Below, one piece after another: positions 35,020 through 44,453 of a stretch of DNA of 64,000 nucleotides (position 1 is its first letter; the number at the start of each line of letters is the position of its first letter). The translations under genes were made by a program, and so were the position numbers. Below the pieces are notes generated by a model. The model was not told where the DNA came from. It ran no database searches and saw only the letters and a list, made by a program, of their open reading frames with translations. The stretch is from Herbiconiux moechotypicola (GTDB lineage Bacteria > Actinomycetota > Actinomycetes > Actinomycetales > Microbacteriaceae), in contig NZ_JANLCN010000004.1 in assembly GCF_024979255.1 (NCBI RefSeq), positions 62,001 through 126,000 on the forward strand, in the 5' to 3' direction.

Positions 35020-35604
35020 ATGACGCTCAAGTACGTCGGCGGCCCGGCCGCGGTGCTGGTCGTGATCGTGGCGATCGTCGTCGTCCTGGCCGGAGCCGGT
35101 GAGGTCGGCACACGCACACCCGCCGGTGTGCTCGTGTCCATCTTGTCGACGGTGGCGATCCTCGTGGCCGTGGGCGCGGTGGTCCTCGGCTTCTTCAAGC
35201 GGGAGGCGGCCGTGATCGGTGCGCGCACCGGCGTGCGGGCCTTCAGGGTCTTCCCCGACGGCGGCGGATCGGTGCAGCAGCTCGTGGATGCGGACGGCTG
35301 GGCCGGTCCCGCTTCGCCCGTCGTGTGCGTGCGGGAGGGTGCGCTCGAGTTCTGGCGCGCGGGAGGCGTGGCGGCGTTCGCGTCGTTCCGGGTGGAGGAG
35401 GTCGAGGTTGCGATCGGGAGGACGCCGGTCATGATCGGCCGGTTCCCCGACCCGATCCCGCGCGCCGCCCTCGTGCTGGGGCTGCCGGGGGTGGCCGGTG
35501 CCGTGACCATCGCGCTGTTCAGCGACGCGTGGTGGTCGGTCGGGGCGATGGGCGAGGATGCGCTGCGTGAGGTGGCCGTGGAAATGGGACTGCTGCGCGA
35601 GTGA
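35020..35604 (+). CDS. hypothetical membrane protein
   Basis: 194 residues. Two N-terminal hydrophobic helices (about 7-27 and 39-62) are followed by a soluble, beta-rich domain with VFPDGGGSVQQLVD and a third hydrophobic stretch near 152-172. I do not recognise a family. The ATG at 35020 is preferred over the GTG at 35017 because GGGGGAGG stands at proper distance. It lies between the tRNA and a DenD-like gene. Confidence 0.7.
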   Translation: MTLKYVGGPAAVLVVIVAIVVVLAGAGEVGTRTPAGVLVSILSTVAILVAVGAVVLGFFKREAAVIGARTGVRAFRVFPDGGGSVQQLVDADGWAGPASPVVCVREGALEFWRAGGVAAFASFRVEEVEVAIGRTPVMIGRFPDPIPRAALVLGLPGVAGAVTIALFSDAWWSVGAMGEDALREVAVEMGLLRE

Positions 35605-35640
35605 GAGTATCGAAGGGTACCCGAGCGACGAAGGAGCACG

Positions 35641-36618
35641 ATGAAGGCAGCGATCACCGGAGGAGCGGGGTTCATCGGCACCCTCGTGGCGCGCGAGCTG
35701 CTGGCGGGTGAGGGCGTGGTCGGCGAGCTCGACGAGCTCTTCCTCCTCGACATCGCGGCACCGCAGCCCGACGTCGCCGCCGATGCGCGGGTGCGGCCGA
35801 TCGTCGGGGCGCTGGGCGACACGGTCGGGCAGCTGCCCGCCGTCGACGTCGTGTTCCACCTCGCGGGCGTCGTCAGCGGTGCCGCCGAAGCCGACTTCGA
35901 CCTCGGGATGCGCACCAACCTCGACGACACAAGGGCCCTGCTCGAGCGGGCCCGGAGCATGGGCGTCCCGCCCGTCGTCGTGTTCTCGAGCTCGCTCGCG
36001 GTCTACGGCACCGACCCCGAGTTCGGTCTGCCCGCCGTCGTCGACGACCAGACCCTGCCGCGCCCGCAATCGAGCTACGGCATCCAGAAGTTCATCGGCG
36101 AGCAGCTCGTCGCCGACTACACGCGCAAGGGTTTCCTGCGTGGCCGCACCGTGCGGCTCATGACCATCTCCGTGAGGCCCGGCAAGCCCAACGCGGCCGC
36201 GTCGTCGTTTCTCTCCGGCATCATCCGCGAGCCGCTCGCGGGCGAACGCGCCGTCTGCCCGGTCGACCTCGACACCGAGGTGGCGCTCTCCTCGCCGAGC
36301 GCCGCTGTGCGGGCACTCCTGGTCGCCGCCACCGTCGACGACGCCACCTGGGGCAGCCCGACCGCCGTGAACATCCCGGCCCTCACCACCACCCCGCGCG
36401 CGATGCTCGCCGCCCTCGACCGCGCATCCAAGGCCGCATCCGGACCTGCATCCGCCGCGCTCCCCAGCACCCTCGTCGACCTCGCGCCCGACCCCGCCGT
36501 CGAGGCCATCGTCACCTCGTGGCCCGCCCGCTTCGCCACCGCGCGCGCCGCCGCCCTCGGCCTCCGCGCCCCCGCCGACTTCGACGAGATCGTGCACGAA
36601 TACCTGGCCCAGCGCTAG
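35641..36618 (+). CDS. denD: NAD-dependent epimerase/dehydratase family, D-erythronate dehydrogenase-like
   Basis: 325 residues of extended SDR. It has the nucleotide-binding GGAGFIG, catalytic YGIQK (Tyr-x3-Lys) and FSSSLAVYG, plus the DenD-like IREPLAGERAVCPVD and ALSSPSAAVRALL segments. DenD oxidises D-erythronate to 2-oxo-tetronate. The usual partners (tetronate kinase, aldolase, isomerase) are absent here, so the substrate is tentative. AAGGAG precedes the ATG. Confidence 0.78.
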   Translation: MKAAITGGAGFIGTLVARELLAGEGVVGELDELFLLDIAAPQPDVAADARVRPIVGALGDTVGQLPAVDVVFHLAGVVSGAAEADFDLGMRTNLDDTRALLERARSMGVPPVVVFSSSLAVYGTDPEFGLPAVVDDQTLPRPQSSYGIQKFIGEQLVADYTRKGFLRGRTVRLMTISVRPGKPNAAASSFLSGIIREPLAGERAVCPVDLDTEVALSSPSAAVRALLVAATVDDATWGSPTAVNIPALTTTPRAMLAALDRASKAASGPASAALPSTLVDLAPDPAVEAIVTSWPARFATARAAALGLRAPADFDEIVHEYLAQR

Positions 36619-36697
36619 CCGTACCGCCCAGCGGCCACCAGCGGCCCGAAGGGCGGGCGGATGCGGGCAGAATGTCCCAAAGGGAAGGGCGGATGCG

Positions 36698-38737
36698 ATG
36701 AGCCGGTTCGACGTGGTGGAGAAGGGGATCGCCGAGCTGCTCGAGGCGCTCGCGAGCGGTGAGGTCACGAGCGTGGAGCTCACCTGCGCCTACCTCAACC
36801 GCATCGCCTACTACGACCGCACCGGACTCTGCCTGCACGCCATCGCGGTGCTGAACCCCGACTGCCTCGCCGAGGCGGCTGCGAGCGACGAGCGACGGCG
36901 GCGCGCGGTCGAGGCCGGCACCGAGGCGGAGCTCGGGGCGCTCGAGGGCATCCCGTTCACCGTCAAGGACAGCTACAAGGTGAAGGGCCTCACCGTCGCC
37001 TCCGGCAGCCCCGCGCTCGCGGGCCTGGTCGCGACCGACGACGCGGCATCCGTCGCCCAGCTGCGCGCCGCGGGTGCCGTGCTGCTCGGCAAGACGAACA
37101 TGCCGCCGATGGCCGCCGGCGGCATGCAGCCGGGGCTCTACGATTACGCGCGCAGCCCGTACCACCCCGACTACCTGACGGCGGCCTGGGGGTCGGGCTC
37201 GTCGAACGGTTCGGGCACCGCCACGGCGGCGAGCCTGTGCGCGTTCGGCATGGCCGAGGAGACCGTGTCGTCGGGGCGCGCGCCCGCGTCGAACAACAGT
37301 CTCGTGGCGTACACGCCGTCGCGCGGGGTGCTGTCGATCCGGGGCAACTGGCCGCTGCGCCCCACCTGCGACGTGGTGGTGCCGCACACGCGCACGGTCT
37401 CGGATCTGCTGCGGCTGCTCGACGTGCTGGCCGTCACCGATCCCGACACCTCGGGCGACATCTGGCGGATGCAGAGTGCGGTCGAGTTGCCGGCGCCCGA
37501 AGAGGTGTTCGCGCATCCGATCGCCCGACCTCGGCCCGAGCGGCTCGACGGGGTGCGCATCGGGGTGCCGCGGCTCTACCTCGGTGACGACCCTGTGCCG
37601 CTCGACCCGCCCGCGATTCGCCCGAGCGTGCGGGCGCTCTGGGACCGCGCCGCCGATGACCTGCGTGCGCTCGGTGCCGAGGTGGTGGAGGTCGACTTCC
37701 CGGTCGTGTCGAACTACGAGGAGGACAGGCCCGGTGCCGTCGGGCTCGCCGCCCGCGGGCTGGTGCCGGCCGATTTCCGCGCGCTCGAGGGCGGCACCGT
37801 GACGGCGATGGCGCTGGATGCGTTCCTGCGCGACAACGCCGACCCCGAGCTCAGCACCTGGGCCGACGTCGACGGCGACACGGTCTTCCCGCTCGACGAC
37901 GCCCCCGTCCCCGTCTGGATCACCCGCGCCCGCGGCGGCTTCGACTGGCAGCGCCTGGCCGAGCTCGTGAAGCAGGGGCTGCCGGCGCACTACGACGAGG
38001 TGCCTGGGCTGGCGCATCTGCTGCGGGGCCTCGAGCAGGCCCGTCGCGAGGACTTCGAGGAGTGGATGCGTGCGGAGCGCCTCGACCTCGTCGCCTTCCC
38101 GGCAGCGGGCGACGTGGGACGGGTCGACCTGTTCACCCGCCCCGAGAGCCTCGAGGCCGCGTCGCGCAACGGTGTCGTGTACTCGAACGGCAACCGGGTC
38201 ATCCGGCACCTCGGCATCCCGACGGTCACGGTGCCGATGGGGTTCATGGGCGACACCCAGATGCCGGTCGGCCTCACCTTCGCCGGCCCCGCCCACAGCG
38301 ACGACACCCTCCTCGACCGCGCCTGGGCCTACGAACAGGCCACCCACCGCCGCCAGCCCGCCTTCCTCACCCCCACCCTCCCCTCGAACCAGATCGACAC
38401 CCCGACGGCACCGGATGCGGGTGGGGCGGTGGCCCCGGATGCACGCCCCGCGTCGGGAGGTGTCAACCCGGATGGCGACGCGCTCGCTTCTGCGGCGCCC
38501 GTGGTGGACGTCCAGGTCGCGGCACGCGGGCGGTCGTGGGAGGTGGAGGTGCGGGTGTCCGCCGCCTCACCCGCCGCGCAGGTGTGGGCCGACGGCCACA
38601 TCCTCCGTGCCGACCCTACTCTCTTCCGAGGCCGCGTCTCCCTCGCCCGTCGCCGCCTCACCCCCGAGACCCTCATCCTCACCCGCACCAGCCGCACCGC
38701 AGCCACCCTCACCCTGACGCCCCTCCCGAGTCCGTGA
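36698..38737 (+). CDS. amidase signature family enzyme with C-terminal beta extension
   Basis: 679 residues. The amidase signature domain (about 1-550) has the catalytic Lys in FTVKDSYKVKG, the cis-Ser in GSGSSNGSG and the nucleophile Ser in TVSSGRAPAS, the last differing slightly from the usual GSIRxPA. An Ala/Pro/Gly-rich linker (bases about 38400-38490) leads to a C-terminal beta domain of about 80 residues, as in allophanate-hydrolase-like or aryl-acylamidase enzymes. It would hydrolyse an amide; the substrate is unknown. A GGGAAGG site precedes the ATG. Confidence 0.85.
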   Translation: MSRFDVVEKGIAELLEALASGEVTSVELTCAYLNRIAYYDRTGLCLHAIAVLNPDCLAEAAASDERRRRAVEAGTEAELGALEGIPFTVKDSYKVKGLTVASGSPALAGLVATDDAASVAQLRAAGAVLLGKTNMPPMAAGGMQPGLYDYARSPYHPDYLTAAWGSGSSNGSGTATAASLCAFGMAEETVSSGRAPASNNSLVAYTPSRGVLSIRGNWPLRPTCDVVVPHTRTVSDLLRLLDVLAVTDPDTSGDIWRMQSAVELPAPEEVFAHPIARPRPERLDGVRIGVPRLYLGDDPVPLDPPAIRPSVRALWDRAADDLRALGAEVVEVDFPVVSNYEEDRPGAVGLAARGLVPADFRALEGGTVTAMALDAFLRDNADPELSTWADVDGDTVFPLDDAPVPVWITRARGGFDWQRLAELVKQGLPAHYDEVPGLAHLLRGLEQARREDFEEWMRAERLDLVAFPAAGDVGRVDLFTRPESLEAASRNGVVYSNGNRVIRHLGIPTVTVPMGFMGDTQMPVGLTFAGPAHSDDTLLDRAWAYEQATHRRQPAFLTPTLPSNQIDTPTAPDAGGAVAPDARPASGGVNPDGDALASAAPVVDVQVAARGRSWEVEVRVSAASPAAQVWADGHILRADPTLFRGRVSLARRRLTPETLILTRTSRTAATLTLTPLPSP

Positions 38738-38837
38738 CGGCGGGGCACCTGACGAGTGTGCGGGAGCTGTGGGGTGGTGATGGATTCGGGTGGGAGCGAC
38801 AGGGGTGTCGGTGGGCGGGAGTAGCGTGGCTGGGGTG

Positions 38838-40220
38838 ATGCAGCCGAACATCGACACGGTCGGCGCGCTCCGCGCGTCGGGCTACGAAGACAAGTCCCTG
38901 CGGGCCGAGATCCGCGACAACCTGCTCCAAGCGCTGCGCGAGGGCCGCGACCCGTGGCCCGGGCTGCACGGCTTCGAGGGCACCGTCATCCCGCAGCTGG
39001 AGCGCGCGCTCATCGCCGGCCACGACATCGTGCTGCTCGGCGAGCGCGGTCAAGGCAAGACCCGTTTGCTGCGTACACTCGCGGGTCTGCTCGATGAGTG
39101 GTCGCCGGTCATCGCCGGCTCCGAGCTCGGCGAGCATCCGTTCCACCCCATCACCAGCGTCAGCATCCGCCGCGCCGCCGAGCTCGGCGACGCCCTGCCA
39201 GTCGAGTGGCGCCGCCGCGACGAGCGCTACGTCGAGAAACTCGCCACGCCCGACACCAGCGTGGCCGACCTCATCGGCGACGTCGACCCGATGAAGGTCG
39301 CCGAGGGCCGCAGCCTCGGAGACCCCGAGACCATCCACTTCGGCCTCATCCCGCGCAGCCACCGCGGCATCGTCGCCATCAACGAGCTGCCCGACCTCGC
39401 CGAGCGCATCCAGGTGGCGATGCTCAACGTGATGGAGGAGCGCGACATCCAGATCCGCGGCTACGTGCTGCGCCTGCCCCTCGACGTGCTCGTGGTGGCC
39501 AGCGCCAACCCCGAGGACTACACGAACCGCGGCCGCATCATCACCCCGCTCAAAGACCGCTTCGGCGCCGAGATCCGCACCCACTACCCGCTCGAGCTCG
39601 CCGACGAGACCGCAGTCATCCGACAGGAGGCCGAGCTCGTGGCCGAGGTGCCCGAGTACCTGGTCGAGATCCTCGCCCGCTTCACCCGGGCCCTGCGCGA
39701 ATCGCCCTCGGTCGACCAGCGCAGCGGCGTGAGCGCCCGCTTCTCGATCGCTGGTGCGGAGACCATCGCGGCGGCGGCCCTGCACCGTGCCGCCCGCCAG
39801 GGCGAGCCCGAGGCCGTGGCCCGCCCGGTCGATCTCGAGACCGCGGTCGAGGTGCTCGGCGGCAAGATCGAGTTCGAGTCGGGGGAGGAAGGCCGTGAGG
39901 AGGAGGTGCTCGACCACCTGCTGCGCACCGCCACCGCCCAGACGGTGCGCGAGCACCTGCGCGGCATCGACTTCTCACTGCTCGTCGACGCGATCGAGGC
40001 CGGCGCCCTCGTCACCACCGGCGAGCAGATGGCGGCCCGCGACTTTCTCGCCGGCTTGCCCGTGCTCGGCGAGTCCGAGCTCTACGACGACATCGCCGCG
40101 CGCCTCGGCGCCCGCACCGACGGTGAGCGGGCCGGCGCGATCGAGCTCGCGCTGGAGGGCCTCTATCTCTCGCGCAAGGTGAGCAAGGAGTCCGGCGGCG
40201 GCGAGGTGGTCTATGGCTAG
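38838..40220 (+). CDS. MoxR/magnesium-chelatase-type AAA+ ATPase
   Basis: 460 residues. It has the Walker A motif GERGQGKT (68-75), a Walker B-like region GIVAINELPD, and sensor 1 VVASANPEDYTNRGRI. It pairs with the VWA-domain gene whose start overlaps its end by 8 bp. MoxR-type ATPases remodel or insert metals into protein complexes together with the VWA partner; the client is unknown. Confidence 0.92.
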   Translation: MQPNIDTVGALRASGYEDKSLRAEIRDNLLQALREGRDPWPGLHGFEGTVIPQLERALIAGHDIVLLGERGQGKTRLLRTLAGLLDEWSPVIAGSELGEHPFHPITSVSIRRAAELGDALPVEWRRRDERYVEKLATPDTSVADLIGDVDPMKVAEGRSLGDPETIHFGLIPRSHRGIVAINELPDLAERIQVAMLNVMEERDIQIRGYVLRLPLDVLVVASANPEDYTNRGRIITPLKDRFGAEIRTHYPLELADETAVIRQEAELVAEVPEYLVEILARFTRALRESPSVDQRSGVSARFSIAGAETIAAAALHRAARQGEPEAVARPVDLETAVEVLGGKIEFESGEEGREEEVLDHLLRTATAQTVREHLRGIDFSLLVDAIEAGALVTTGEQMAARDFLAGLPVLGESELYDDIAARLGARTDGERAGAIELALEGLYLSRKVSKESGGGEVVYG

Positions 40221-42234
40221 AGCCAACCGCCGGCTGCGCGACTCCCGCTACGGCCGCTACGTCGACGGGCCCGACCCGCTCGCCCCTCCAGTCGACGTCT
40301 CCGAGGCCCTCGACGCCATCGGGGCCGAGGTGATGGCGGGCTACTCCGCCGAGCAGGCCCTCCGCGAGTTCCTCCGCCGCGGAGGCCGCGACCAGGCGGG
40401 CCTCGACGACCTCGCCCGCCGCGTGGCCGAGCGCCGCCGCGAGCTCACCCAGCGACACAACCTCGACGGCACCCTCCAGGAGGTGAAGAAGCTCCTCGAC
40501 CGCGCTGTGCTCTCCGAGCGCAAGCAGCTCGCCCGCGATGCCCTGATGGACGACGGCGACCGAGCCCTCGCCCAGCTGCAGCTCGACAACCTCCCCGACT
40601 CGCCCGCCGCCGCGGTGAGCGAGCTGAACGGCTACCGCTGGCAGAGCGCCGAGGCCCGTGCCGACTTCGAGGCCATCAAAGACCTCCTCGGCCGGGAACT
40701 CCTCGACCAGCGCTTCGCCGGCATGAAGCAGGCCCTCGAGAACGCCACCGACGACGACCGCGCCGCCATCACCGCCATGATGGCCGATCTCAACGCCCTC
40801 CTCGCCGCCCACGCGCGCGGCGACGACACCCGTGAGCAGTTCGAACGTTTCATGGCCGAGCACGGCGAGCACTTCCCCGAGCAGCCCGAGACGGTCGACG
40901 AGCTCATCGACCTGCTCGCCCGCCGCGCGGCTGCAGCCCAGCGGATGCGCAACTCCATGACCGCCGAGCAGCGCCGAGAACTCGACGCGCTGGCTCAGCA
41001 GGCCTTCGGCTCGCCCGAGCTCATGGAGCAGCTCGCCCAGCTCGACGGCGCCCTGCAGGCCCTCCGCCCGAGTGAGGACTGGAGCGGCGGCGAGCAGCTG
41101 GACGGCCAGGAGGGCGTCGGCCTCGGCGACGGCACCGGCGTCTTTCAAGACCTCGCCGACCTCGATGCCCTCACCGATCAGCTCGCCCAGTCGTACGGCG
41201 GTTCGCGTCTCGACGACCTCGACCTCGACAAGCTGGCCCGTCAGCTCGGCGACGACGCGGTGACGGATGCGCGCACCCTGCAGCGCCTCGAGAAGGCGTT
41301 GCGCGATTCGGGTACGGTGCGCCGCGGTGCCGACGGCCGGCTCAGGATCACACCGAAGGCGATGCGTCAGCTCGGCAAGGCCCTGCTGCGCGATGTGGCC
41401 CGGCGGCTGTCGGGCCGGCAGGGTGCGCGAGACCTGCGACAGGCGGGCGCGGCGGGAGAGCGCTCGGGTTCGACCCGCGAGTGGGCCTTCGGCGACACGG
41501 AGCCGTGGGATGTGACCCGCACCATCACGAACGCCCTCACCCGCACAGCTGCCGAGAGGCCGGGCGCGAGCGGCCCGCTCGACGCGGGCACCGCATCCGC
41601 AGGCCTTCGCCTGAACATCGCCGACGTCGAGGTGCAGGAGACCGAGGCACGCACCCAGGCCGCCGTGGCCCTGCTCGTCGACACCTCGTTCTCGATGGCG
41701 ATGGACGGTCGCTGGGTGCCCATGAAGCGCACGGCCCTCGCGCTGCACACGCTCATCTCGACGCGGTTCCGCGGCGACGACCTGCAGCTCATCGCCTTCG
41801 GCCGCTCGGCCTCGGTGATGGAGATCGACCAGCTGGTGGGACTCGAGGCGAAGTGGGACAAGGGCACGAACCTGCACCACGCCCTCCTGCTCGCCAATCG
41901 CCACTTCCGCAAGCACCCGAACGCGCATCCGGTGCTGTTGATCGTGACCGACGGGGAGCCCACCAGCCATCTCGAGTCCAGCGGCGAGGTGTTCTTCGAC
42001 TACCCGCCGCATCCGCTCACCATCGCCTACGCGGTGCGCGAGCTCGACAACTCGGTGCGCCTGGGCGCTCAGACGACCTTCTTCCGGCTGGGCGACGACC
42101 CGGGCCTCGCCCGCTTCATCGACTCGATGGCCCGCCGGGCCGACGGCACCGTCGTGGCGCCAGAGCTCGACGACCTCGGAGCCGCCGTCGTCGACTCCTA
42201 CCTCGGCTCCCGCCGTCCCGGCCTCGACTTCTAA
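40213..42234 (+). CDS. VWA-domain protein, partner of the MoxR-type ATPase
   Basis: 673 residues. A long charged helical region (about 1-440) precedes a C-terminal von Willebrand A domain with the MIDAS DTSFS (Asp490) and VTDGEPT. The chain is rich in Leu/Asp/Arg heptads, suggesting coiled coils that could contact the ATPase. The ATG lies inside the end of the preceding gene, indicating coupled translation. Confidence 0.92.
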   Translation: MARANRRLRDSRYGRYVDGPDPLAPPVDVSEALDAIGAEVMAGYSAEQALREFLRRGGRDQAGLDDLARRVAERRRELTQRHNLDGTLQEVKKLLDRAVLSERKQLARDALMDDGDRALAQLQLDNLPDSPAAAVSELNGYRWQSAEARADFEAIKDLLGRELLDQRFAGMKQALENATDDDRAAITAMMADLNALLAAHARGDDTREQFERFMAEHGEHFPEQPETVDELIDLLARRAAAAQRMRNSMTAEQRRELDALAQQAFGSPELMEQLAQLDGALQALRPSEDWSGGEQLDGQEGVGLGDGTGVFQDLADLDALTDQLAQSYGGSRLDDLDLDKLARQLGDDAVTDARTLQRLEKALRDSGTVRRGADGRLRITPKAMRQLGKALLRDVARRLSGRQGARDLRQAGAAGERSGSTREWAFGDTEPWDVTRTITNALTRTAAERPGASGPLDAGTASAGLRLNIADVEVQETEARTQAAVALLVDTSFSMAMDGRWVPMKRTALALHTLISTRFRGDDLQLIAFGRSASVMEIDQLVGLEAKWDKGTNLHHALLLANRHFRKHPNAHPVLLIVTDGEPTSHLESSGEVFFDYPPHPLTIAYAVRELDNSVRLGAQTTFFRLGDDPGLARFIDSMARRADGTVVAPELDDLGAAVVDSYLGSRRPGLDF

Positions 42235-42291
42235 GCACGTCCGAGCACGTCCGAGCGACCGGTCCGCACCGAGCCCGAAACACGCGCTCGG

Positions 42292-42297
42292 TAGCAT
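42292..42297 (+). promoter_or_regulatory. -10 box for a leaderless transcript
   Basis: TAGCAT, 6 nt before the ATG at 42304. Confidence 0.5.
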
Positions 42298-42303
42298 TCC
42301 CGC

Positions 42304-43014
42304 ATGACCCAAGCGCGCTGGAAGCAGCTCACCGAGTGGCCGCTGGCCATCATCGCCTTCGTGTTCCTGGTGGCGTACGCCTGGGAGATCATCGGCGAGC
42401 TGGAGGGCCCGGCCGAACGCGCCCTCGACACCGTCATCTGGATCACCTGGCTCGTCTTCGTGGTCGACTACCTCGTCAACCTGGCGCTGGCCGAGCGGCG
42501 CTGGCACTGGTTCTGGCGCCACATCCTCGACCTGCTCATCGTGGTGCTGCCGATGCTGCGCCCGCTGAGGCTGCTGCGCCTGGTGACACTCCTCACCATC
42601 CTCAACCGCACGGCGGGCTCAGCGTTCCGCGGCCGGGTGGTGGTCTACGTGGTGGGGGCGTCGATGCTGCTCGTGTTCGTGGCGTCGCTCGCGGTGCTCG
42701 ACACCGAGCGGGATGCGCCGGGAGCGACGATCGTGACCATCGGCGACGCCCTGTGGTGGGCGTTCGTCACCATCACCACGGTCGGCTACGGCGACTACAC
42801 CCCCGTCACCACGGAGGGCCGCATCATCGCGGTGGGGCTGATGCTCTCGGGCATCGCGCTGCTCGGTGTGGTCACGGCGACGATCGCCTCCTGGATCGTG
42901 GAGCGCGTCGCGGAGCGCGACGAGGACGAGCGGGCGGCCACCCGCCGCGAGGTGCGGGCGCTCGGCGAGCAGATCGCCCGGCTGCAGGCCACGCTCGAGA
43001 AGAAGGGCGCCTGA
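42304..43014 (+). CDS. voltage-gated-type potassium channel
   Basis: 236 residues. Six hydrophobic segments include an S4-like helix with spaced arginines (LRPLRLLRLVTLL), a pore loop with the K+ selectivity filter TVGYGD, and a C-terminal coiled coil (about 205-236) suited to tetramerisation. No RCK domain is present. Confidence 0.93.
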   Translation: MTQARWKQLTEWPLAIIAFVFLVAYAWEIIGELEGPAERALDTVIWITWLVFVVDYLVNLALAERRWHWFWRHILDLLIVVLPMLRPLRLLRLVTLLTILNRTAGSAFRGRVVVYVVGASMLLVFVASLAVLDTERDAPGATIVTIGDALWWAFVTITTVGYGDYTPVTTEGRIIAVGLMLSGIALLGVVTATIASWIVERVAERDEDERAATRREVRALGEQIARLQATLEKKGA

Positions 43015-43034
43015 GCGCGGACGGCGGGCATCAC

Positions 43035-43406
43035 TCAGGCGGCGTCGGACGACTGAAGCTGAGCGGCGAGCAGTTCGACCATCCAGCTCACGAGCAGTTC
43101 GGGACGCCCCGATTCGTCGCCCTGACCGCTCTCCAGCAGCTCGAGCAGGAAGTCCCCGATCAGGGTGGCGAGAGCCGAGGGATGCGCGGGGGCGGCGTTC
43201 CCGGAGAAGTCCAGCTGCGGGGTGCGGTCGCCGAGAGCGGCCGTGACGTCGACCAGCAGCACCTGCGCTTCGCCGTGAGCGGTGCCGCTCGACGAGTGGA
43301 GCGTGACGGCTTCGCCGGGAGCGAGCCAGAGCGAGCCGCGCGGCGGGATCACCCGGGTTCGGCCGTCGGCGCCCGCGATGACGATGGTCTCCTCGAGTGC
43401 GAGCAC
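43035..43406 (-). CDS. cupin-like/AraC sensor-type protein, possibly truncated
   Basis: About 123 residues from a GTG at 43406; a TTG slightly upstream is also possible, and the frame has no good ribosome site. The sequence IPPRGSLWLAPGEAVTLHS resembles the cupin sensing half of AraC-type regulators, but it ends after a helical segment without a helix-turn-helix. It follows the secreted-protein gene on the same strand. It may be a remnant or a stand-alone small cupin. Confidence 0.42.
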   Translation of the reverse strand: MLALEETIVIAGADGRTRVIPPRGSLWLAPGEAVTLHSSSGTAHGEAQVLLVDVTAALGDRTPQLDFSGNAAPAHPSALATLIGDFLLELLESGQGDESGRPELLVSWMVELLAAQLQSSDAA

Positions 43407-43455
43407 CAGGCGCAAGCCGAGGGAGCTTCCGGCGCTCAGGAGCTGACCGGAGTGG

Positions 43456-44337
43456 TCACGGCAGGCACTCCGCGACGGTGAATTGCAGCCCTGAGATGGC
43501 GATGAAGTGCCATCCCTGCCGGCCGTCGTACTGTGTGTAGACCAGTTCCCCGCCCGAGGGGAAGCTGCCGAAGTCGAAGCGATCCTCGATCTCGGGATCG
43601 CCCACGGTCGGCTGGGATCCATCGATCCGGTGGTACGGGTCGGCGAGCGTTCCCGTGCCGGCACCGCCCAGCGGGTACGGGCTGCTGACGTTGGTGATGG
43701 CCGTGGGGGTCACGCTGAACCCCACGGCATCCCAGTAGTTCTGCCTCCAGCCGGTCGGAGTCGCGTCGGCGGCGGAGGAGATGTCGAACACGGTCACCGA
43801 GAAGTCGCCGACGTTCGGGATGAGGGTGTTGCTGCCGTCGTAGAAGGCGAAGGAGAGCGTCTGCCGATCGGTGCCGGCCACGGGCAGGGTGTCGTCGCCG
43901 ACCACGGTCGAGGTGCGCTGGTTGAGCACGATCGCACCGCTCGGACCGAATCCGCTGTAGACCCAGTCGGCGCTTCCGTCCGCGGCGATCGACCCGTTGA
44001 TGCCCGAGCCGTCCTGGGCGAGATTGCGGGTGACGTAGCTGCCATCGATGTCCTCGCCGATCGTCGTGTCCCCGCTGATCGTCGAGGTGATGACGACGGT
44101 GTAGACCTGGCCGCTGAACGAGCTCGTCGCCTGGAGGATGAGAGGGTTGGACGGTGTGCTGGACGGCGTGAGCACGACGTCGAATCGGCAGTCGGGGACG
44201 GTCGACGCAGCTGCAGAGGGTGCCGCCACCGCCATCGCGAGGACCGGCACCGACCACGCGCCGACGGTGAGGACGGTACGTCGTTCGATGCCTCCTGACA
44301 CGGGCAGCGTGGGCGCATTCGCGTCGGTCTCGGTCAT
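43456..44337 (-). CDS. secreted surface protein of unknown function
   Basis: 293 residues. The N-terminus carries ERRTVLTVGAWSVPVLAMAVA and an AAAS cleavage site, a twin-Arg-like signal typical of actinobacterial surface proteins. The mature chain is Ser/Thr/Gly/Asp-rich and beta-strand-like, with no recognised domain or anchor motif. GGGGG lies before the ATG. It is divergent from the histidine kinase gene (116 bp apart), so that two-component system may control it. Confidence 0.75.
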   Translation of the reverse strand: MTETDANAPTLPVSGGIERRTVLTVGAWSVPVLAMAVAAPSAAASTVPDCRFDVVLTPSSTPSNPLILQATSSFSGQVYTVVITSTISGDTTIGEDIDGSYVTRNLAQDGSGINGSIAADGSADWVYSGFGPSGAIVLNQRTSTVVGDDTLPVAGTDRQTLSFAFYDGSNTLIPNVGDFSVTVFDISSAADATPTGWRQNYWDAVGFSVTPTAITNVSSPYPLGGAGTGTLADPYHRIDGSQPTVGDPEIEDRFDFGSFPSGGELVYTQYDGRQGWHFIAISGLQFTVAECLP

Positions 44338-44441
44338 GGTGTCCCCCTGGGAATCTCTGCGGTGCCCAGATCGTATTGACGGTGATGAGCCGGTGGTGTT
44401 CACCGTTCGGGGGTCATTTCGGCTGTTCCGCTGCCTCGTGC

Positions 44442-44447
44442 CAGACT
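44442..44447 (+). promoter_or_regulatory. -10 box of the histidine kinase gene
   Basis: CAGACT, 6 nt before the GTG at 44454. Confidence 0.4.
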
Positions 44448-44453
44448 GCTGCC

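Noticed and set aside
34757-35020. Plus-strand open frame through the tRNA
   Set aside because: Its apparent conserved peptide (MAQLVARLVRNEKVRGSNPL) is the familiar false translation of tRNA-Ala.
33229-36783. 1,184-residue minus-strand open frame
   Set aside because: It crosses the tRNA gene and three well-supported plus-strand genes and has shadow composition.
36698-38737. Amidase with missing nucleophile
   Set aside because: The usual GSIR is SSGR, but the Ser at the nucleophile position, the cis-Ser and the Lys are all present.
24769-43014. Anti-phage defence island (helicase/nuclease plus MoxR/VWA)
   Set aside because: The genes lie among housekeeping genes, with no mobile elements, toxins or other defence markers nearby, and base composition does not change.
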